The notes under the pieces were generated by a model. That model saw nothing but the letters and a program-made list of their open reading frames with translations, had not been told where the DNA came from and made no database searches. The translations under genes and the position numbers were made by a program. Below, piece after piece: positions 5,990-9,238 of a DNA stretch of 9,238 bases (positions are counted from its first letter, which is position 1; each line of letters begins with the position of its first letter). Origin of the DNA: JBBQDZ01 sp038237515 (lineage in GTDB: Bacteria; Actinomycetota; Thermoleophilia; Gaiellales; Gaiellaceae); the NCBI GenBank assembly GCA_038237515.1, contig JBBRYP010000089.1, positions 1 to 9,238 on the forward strand. Reading direction: 5' to 3'.

Positions 5990-7108
5990 GTGAGCACCGC
6001 CGAGGCAGCTGTCAGCCGCGCGCGCACCCAGGTGAGCCTCGCGCACGCGCGGCGCTACGCACCGTGGATCCTCGTCGGCGCGGCCGTCGCGTTCGTGCTC
6101 GTCTGGATCCTCTTCGCGGCACCCTCCTGCGGCGTTACCGGCTGCACGGGTGTCCAGACGAACTTCGGATCGGCGGTCCACGACCCCCAGGACTTTCTCG
6201 CGACGGTGCTGGACGGCGTGACGGCGGCCGCCCTCTACTTCGTCGTCGCAAGCGGCTTCACCCTGATCTTCGGCCTGATGCGCGTCGTGAACATGGCGCA
6301 CGGCGCCTTCTTCCTGCTCGGCGGCTACATCGCGCTCAAGCTCCAGCGCGACTTCGTCGGCGGCGATACCTCCTTCGGCCTCGTCAGCTCGCAGGTGCAC
6401 TTCTGGCACTGGATCGTCCCGGCTCTCGTCGCCGCAGCATGCATCGGCATCCTCGGCGTCGGGACCCAGCAGGTGTTCCTGCGCTGGAACCAGGGGCAGG
6501 AGCTCCGCCAGGCCCTGATCACGATCGCGATCGCGATCGTCCTCGCGGACCAGATGCTCGCGCACTTCGGCGGCACGGCCGAGGACGTCTCCTGGCCCGG
6601 CTTCCTGGACAAGCGCGTGCGCGTCCACGTGGCGGGCGTCCAGTACACGCTGACGCGCCTGTTCATCCTCGGCCTCGCGATCCTGATCGGCCTCGCGCTC
6701 TGGCTCTGGCTCAAGCGGACGCGGACGGGAATGGTGATCCGCGCGGGGGTCGACGACCGGCAGATGGTCTCAGCCCTCGGCGTGAACATCCAGCTGACGT
6801 TCGCGGTCGCGTTCGTCGTCGGCTGCCTGCTCGCCGGGTTCGGCGGCGCGATCGGCGGCTCCTTCGCGAGCCTCGCCCCGGGAGTCGACGCGAACTGGCT
6901 GCTCTACTCGCTCGTCGTCGTGATCATCGGCGGCATGGGCTCGCTCGCGGGGGCCGCGATCGGCGCGCTGCTGCTCGGCCTCGTCTCGAACCTGTCCTCT
7001 GCCTACCTGCCGGGGAACTACACGTTCTACTCGATCATCTTCACCTTCGTGCTGCTCGCGATCGTGCTCGCGTTCAGGCCGCTCGGCCTCTTCGGGAGGC
7101 CGGCGTGA
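5990..7108 (+). CDS. livH: Branched-chain amino acid-type ABC permease, LivH-like
   Basis: This is an inner-membrane channel subunit of a HAAT-family importer, 372 residues. The GTG at 5990 is supported by GAGGGG at 5979-5984 with a five-base spacer; the frame is open further upstream, but that stretch overlaps the VOC gene and the hairpin. The conserved LivH core runs from about residue 70: VTAAALYFVVASGFTLIFGLMRVVNMAHGAFFLLGGY (77-113), AGVDDRQMVSALGVNI (252-267), the cytoplasmic loop expected to contact the ATPase, and VVIIGGMGSLAGAAIGALLLG (310-330), ending RPLGLFGRPA. LivH proteins are usually about 290-310 residues; the excess is an N-terminal extension with a transmembrane helix (26-43) and a short loop with C47 and C52. 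The stop codon overlaps the livM-like start by four bases, so the two are translationally coupled. The family moves amino acids, but also urea, amides and aromatic acids, so the substrate is open. Confidence 0.93.
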   Translation: MSTAEAAVSRARTQVSLAHARRYAPWILVGAAVAFVLVWILFAAPSCGVTGCTGVQTNFGSAVHDPQDFLATVLDGVTAAALYFVVASGFTLIFGLMRVVNMAHGAFFLLGGYIALKLQRDFVGGDTSFGLVSSQVHFWHWIVPALVAAACIGILGVGTQQVFLRWNQGQELRQALITIAIAIVLADQMLAHFGGTAEDVSWPGFLDKRVRVHVAGVQYTLTRLFILGLAILIGLALWLWLKRTRTGMVIRAGVDDRQMVSALGVNIQLTFAVAFVVGCLLAGFGGAIGGSFASLAPGVDANWLLYSLVVVIIGGMGSLAGAAIGALLLGLVSNLSSAYLPGNYTFYSIIFTFVLLAIVLAFRPLGLFGRPA

Positions 7109-8199
7109 CGCTCCGGCGCGACGAGCTCAAGCAGTCGGTCGAGATCACGATCGGTCTGGGGGCGCTGCTCCTCGCGGCGCTCGGCCCCGTCGTGTTCAGC
7201 ACGTACTGGGTCAGCTTCGTCCTCACCCAGACCTTCTTCCTCGGCATCGCCGCTGCCAGCCTGATCTTCCTCTCGGCCTACGGCGGGATGGTCTCGCTCG
7301 CCCAGGTCTCGATCTACGGGATCGCGGGTTTCGTGCTCGGCAACGTCGTCACGAACGGCAACTCGAAAGGTCTGAACCTCGGCTGGAGCCCCTGGCTCGG
7401 AGTGGTCATGGGGATCGCGGTCGCGACCGCGATCGGGTTCGTCTTCGGGGCCCTCGCGAACCGGAGCGCGGGCATCTACTTCCTGATGATCACGCTCACC
7501 TACGCCGTGATCGCGAACCTCTTCTTCGGCCAGGTGGCGACCTTCTCGGGCTTCGGCGGGATCAGCGGGATCACCGCGCCGGGGGTCGTGGGCTCGGTGC
7601 AGGATCACCCGAACCGGCTCTACTACATCTCGCTGGTGGCCGCGCTGCTCGTCTACCTGGCGATCAAGTACATCCTGCGAACGCCGTTCGGACTGACGCT
7701 GCAGGGCGTTCGCGACGAGCCGGTGCGCATGGCGTCGCTCGGCTACAACGTCCCCCTCCACCGGACAATGGCGTTCGGCTTCGCCGCGTTCATCGCCTCG
7801 GTCGCCGGCGTGCTCTTCGTCTGGTGGAACGGGCACATAGACCCGGCGTCGATCGACATCGGCAGCGCCATCGACCTGCTCGTGATCGCCGTGATCGGCG
7901 GGCTCTACCGGCTCGAAGGCGCGTGGATCGGCGCGTTCGCGTTCGTCCTGATCCAGAACTACGTGCGGACGGACAACCTGCCGGTCGTCGGCGGCACGTT
8001 CCACACCCTGATCGGCGTGATCTTCCTCGTGATCATCCTCGTCTCGCCGGGAGGGCTGATGGGGATCTGGAGCTGGGTCGCCGGTCGGGGTTCCCGGTTG
8101 TTTCCGGGCCCGGCGGCCGCACCCTCGCCGGCGGCGGCCCCCGTCGCCCCAACCGAAGCAGGGGCTCGCTCGACGCGGCCCGAGGGTCCTGTGGAGTGA
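7105..8199 (+). CDS. livM: Branched-chain amino acid-type ABC permease, LivM-like
   Basis: This is the second channel subunit, 364 residues, predicted to form a heterodimer with the LivH-like protein. The GTG at 7105 overlaps the preceding stop (GTGA) and has GGGAGG at 7094-7099 with a five-base spacer. Family motifs in order: SAYGGMVSLAQVSIYGIAGF (58-77), GIYFLMITLTYAVIANLFFG (123-142), FGGISGI (150-156), the cytoplasmic loop LRTPFGLTLQGVRDEPVRMASLGYNV (191-216), which is the EAA-like ATPase contact region, and VIGGLYRLEGAWIGAFAFVLIQNY (263-286). Hydrophobic segments at about 16-38, 41-57, 97-118, 174-190, 222-241, 255-266 and 302-316 fit the expected multi-span topology. A Pro/Ala-rich, probably disordered tail (334-364) extends past the last helix. 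The open frame reaches back into livH, but only this start gives a normal LivM. Confidence 0.93.
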   Translation: MTLRRDELKQSVEITIGLGALLLAALGPVVFSTYWVSFVLTQTFFLGIAAASLIFLSAYGGMVSLAQVSIYGIAGFVLGNVVTNGNSKGLNLGWSPWLGVVMGIAVATAIGFVFGALANRSAGIYFLMITLTYAVIANLFFGQVATFSGFGGISGITAPGVVGSVQDHPNRLYYISLVAALLVYLAIKYILRTPFGLTLQGVRDEPVRMASLGYNVPLHRTMAFGFAAFIASVAGVLFVWWNGHIDPASIDIGSAIDLLVIAVIGGLYRLEGAWIGAFAFVLIQNYVRTDNLPVVGGTFHTLIGVIFLVIILVSPGGLMGIWSWVAGRGSRLFPGPAAAPSPAAAPVAPTEAGARSTRPEGPVE

Positions 8200-8201
8200 C
8201 G

Positions 8202-8213
8202 AAAGGAGGGGAG
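8202..8213 (+). promoter_or_regulatory. Strong Shine-Dalgarno-like run without a well-spaced start
   Basis: AAAGGAGGGGAG begins three bases after the livM stop. The nearest ATG is at 8229, 15 bases beyond its end, which is too far for efficient use. That ATG is in frame with the binding-protein gene and would add 24 residues to it. It is either a relic or a second initiation site. Confidence 0.4.
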
Positions 8214-8260
8214 GACCGCACGACTCTGATGCGCTGCGGCGCAAGAGGTGATCTAGTTGT

Positions 8261-8275
8261 TCGGGTTCAACCCGA
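8261..8275. promoter_or_regulatory. Inverted repeat TCGGGTT-C-AACCCGA upstream of livK
   Basis: Two perfect seven-base arms flank a single C. As RNA it could form only a small stem (TCGGG/CCCGA with a five-base loop), so an operator is as likely as a hairpin. It lies 11 bases before the binding-protein Shine-Dalgarno. A separate small stem, TGCGC/GCGCA (8230-8234 and 8239-8243), lies just upstream. Confidence 0.4.
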
Positions 8276-8286
8276 GGATTCCATCC

Positions 8287-8293
8287 AAGGAGG
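8287..8293 (+). promoter_or_regulatory. Consensus ribosome binding site of livK
   Basis: AAGGAGG is a full Shine-Dalgarno match, seven bases before ATG 8301. It fixes the start of the binding-protein gene there rather than at the in-frame ATG 8229, and suggests high expression relative to the permeases. Confidence 0.8.
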
Positions 8294-8300
8294 GCACTAC

Positions 8301-9238
8301 ATGACGTACGTCAAGAGCCGGCACCGGCGTTTCTGGCTTCCGGCGGCAGTGGCGGTGGCGCTGGTCGCGGTCGCGGCCTCCGTGGCCGCAGCATCGTCGA
8401 CCAAGGCTTCGGCAACGCCGATCAAGATCGCAATCCTGTCGGACTGCCAGGGCGCGTTCGCACCGAACTACGAGCAGGACGTCGGCGGAGCGATCACGGC
8501 ACTCGCGCAATTCGCAGGCGTGAAGCCGAAGAACCCGAACAAGCCGTCCGCGGGCTGGACCGGTGGCAGCATCGGCGGCCATCCGCTCAAGCTCGTCGGC
8601 ATCGGGTGCTCGAACGACAAGGCCGACACGGCCATCAAGGAGACGCGGCGGCTGATGGAGCAGCTCGGAGCCGACGTGATGATCGGCCCGCTCTCCGGAG
8701 ACGAGTCCGTCGCGGTCGCGAACTACGCGAAGCAGCATCGGAACAAGACGTTCGTGAACGGAACGGCCGGCGCCTGGGATACGACCGCCGCCGTGAAGGC
8801 GCCGAACTTCTTCCGCTACAACGGTGACGGGATCCAGTGGAACGCGGGCATCGGCGATCTCGCCTACACGAAGCTCCACTGGCGCAACGCCGCCATCATC
8901 ATGGACGACTACAGCTTCGGCTACGCGTCTGCGGCCGGCATGATCGCCGACTTCTGCGCCGCCGGAGGCAACATCGTCAAGCGGGTGTTCCCGCCGCTGA
9001 ACACGACCGACTACTCCTCGTTCGCCCGCCAGCTGCCGGGAACCGACAAGGTCGACGGCATCTTCTGGGCGGTCGGCGGCACGGGCACGATCCCCTCGCT
9101 CAAGGCCTACGAGCAGGCGCACGGCCAGCTGAAGGCGAGCCAGGTCATCGGCAACCTGTTCTTCTTCTCCTCGGGAGCCGACAAGCAGCTCGGCCCGCGG
9201 CTGAACGGCGCCTACGTCGGCGGCTTCGGCAGCTCGCC
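8301..9238 (+). CDS. livK: Branched-chain amino acid-type ABC substrate-binding protein, LivK-like, 3' partial
   Basis: The frame starts at ATG 8301 and stays open to the right edge (312 complete codons), so the C-terminus is missing. A Sec signal peptide is clear: basic VKSRHRR (4-10), hydrophobic stretch WLPAAVAVALVAVAASVAAA (12-31), cleavage probably in the SSTKASATP region (32-40). There is no lipobox Cys. The mature part begins IKIAILSDCQGAFAPNYEQD (41-60), followed by GGHPLKLVGIGCSND (92-106), AIKETRRLMEQLGADVMIGPLSGDESVAVANYA (111-143), the FVNGTAG segment (151-157), RNAAIIMDDYSFGYASAAG (195-213) and DYSSFARQLPGTDKVDGIFWAVGG (237-260). This is the periplasmic binding protein type I fold of the HAAT family. 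C49 and C103 could form a disulfide. It is 101 bp downstream of livM on the same strand, so it is likely one operon, possibly with its own internal promoter. The ligand is unknown. Confidence 0.92.
   Translation, partial: MTYVKSRHRRFWLPAAVAVALVAVAASVAAASSTKASATPIKIAILSDCQGAFAPNYEQDVGGAITALAQFAGVKPKNPNKPSAGWTGGSIGGHPLKLVGIGCSNDKADTAIKETRRLMEQLGADVMIGPLSGDESVAVANYAKQHRNKTFVNGTAGAWDTTAAVKAPNFFRYNGDGIQWNAGIGDLAYTKLHWRNAAIIMDDYSFGYASAAGMIADFCAAGGNIVKRVFPPLNTTDYSSFARQLPGTDKVDGIFWAVGGTGTIPSLKAYEQAHGQLKASQVIGNLFFFSSGADKQLGPRLNGAYVGGFGSS

Noticed and set aside
6521..6540. Perfect 20-bp palindrome made of CGATCG/GCGATC units
   Set aside because: It falls inside livH and encodes an Ile-Ala-rich membrane helix (TIAIAIV), so codon choice for alternating Ile/Ala explains it without a regulatory role.
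6064..7104. Upstream extension of the LivM-like frame through livH
   Set aside because: The first 347 residues are a shadow of livH in another phase. LivM similarity starts exactly at the GTG at 7105.
8229..8300. ATG 8229 as the start of the LivK-like protein
   Set aside because: It would place 24 polar residues before the signal peptide. A consensus Shine-Dalgarno points to ATG 8301.
1..9238. tRNA, rRNA, CRISPR arrays, insertion sequences, attachment sites
   Set aside because: No cloverleaf, repeated spacer pattern, transposase motif or flanking direct repeats were seen.

Overview
The window is a dense stretch of a high-GC bacterial chromosome with short intergenic gaps. Several features suggest a Gram-positive actinobacterial lineage, possibly a soil Thermoleophilia-type organism: GTG starts, -10 hexamers placed directly upstream of start codons (leaderless transcripts), GC-rich hairpins without U-tracts, and the gene content. 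The lineage is inferred from style and has not been tested. I see no tRNA, rRNA, CRISPR array, transposase, phage gene or integrase.

Layout. (1) 2-2125, plus strand: the 3' part of a secreted or cell-surface protein with a von Willebrand factor type D-like domain, a polyglycine linker and a beta-propeller-like C-terminal half. Its N-terminus lies left of the window. (2) 2160-3359, minus strand: a Gfo/Idh/MocA oxidoreductase resembling levoglucosan dehydrogenase. It converges on gene 1, and a perfect 34-bp palindrome lies inside its last codons. (3) 3421-4395, plus strand: a second Gfo/Idh/MocA enzyme of the dihydrodiol/glucose-fructose dehydrogenase type, divergent from gene 2 across a 61-bp region that holds a symmetric inverted repeat. 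(4) 4359-5306, minus strand: a LysR-type regulator whose 3' end overlaps gene 3 tail to tail by 37 bp. (5) 5380-5877, plus strand: a VOC (glyoxalase/dioxygenase-fold) protein, divergent from the LysR gene, with a good -35/-10 promoter and an apparently leaderless GTG start. (6) 5990-7108, 7105-8199 and 8301 to beyond the right edge, plus strand: LivH-type permease, LivM-type permease and LivK-type binding protein of a branched-chain amino acid family (HAAT) ABC importer. The two ATPases are not in the window and may follow downstream.

How the parts may work together. The LysR gene and the VOC gene form a classic divergent regulator/target pair. An ATAGG-N5-CCTAT (T-N11-A) palindrome sits over the LysR -10 element and start codon, and a half-site lies over the VOC -35 box. 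The importer genes follow the VOC gene on the same strand behind a GC-rich hairpin, so the regulator may control uptake and processing of one small molecule, but the substrate cannot be read from sequence. The two divergent NAD(P)-dependent dehydrogenases look like a small sugar or anhydrosugar oxidation module. I found no clear evidence of an entirely new system. The most interesting points are the regulatory architecture (leaderless starts with operators on top of them), the palindrome that encodes a protein C-terminus, the vWD plus propeller architecture, and the gene content of the VOC-LysR-importer locus.
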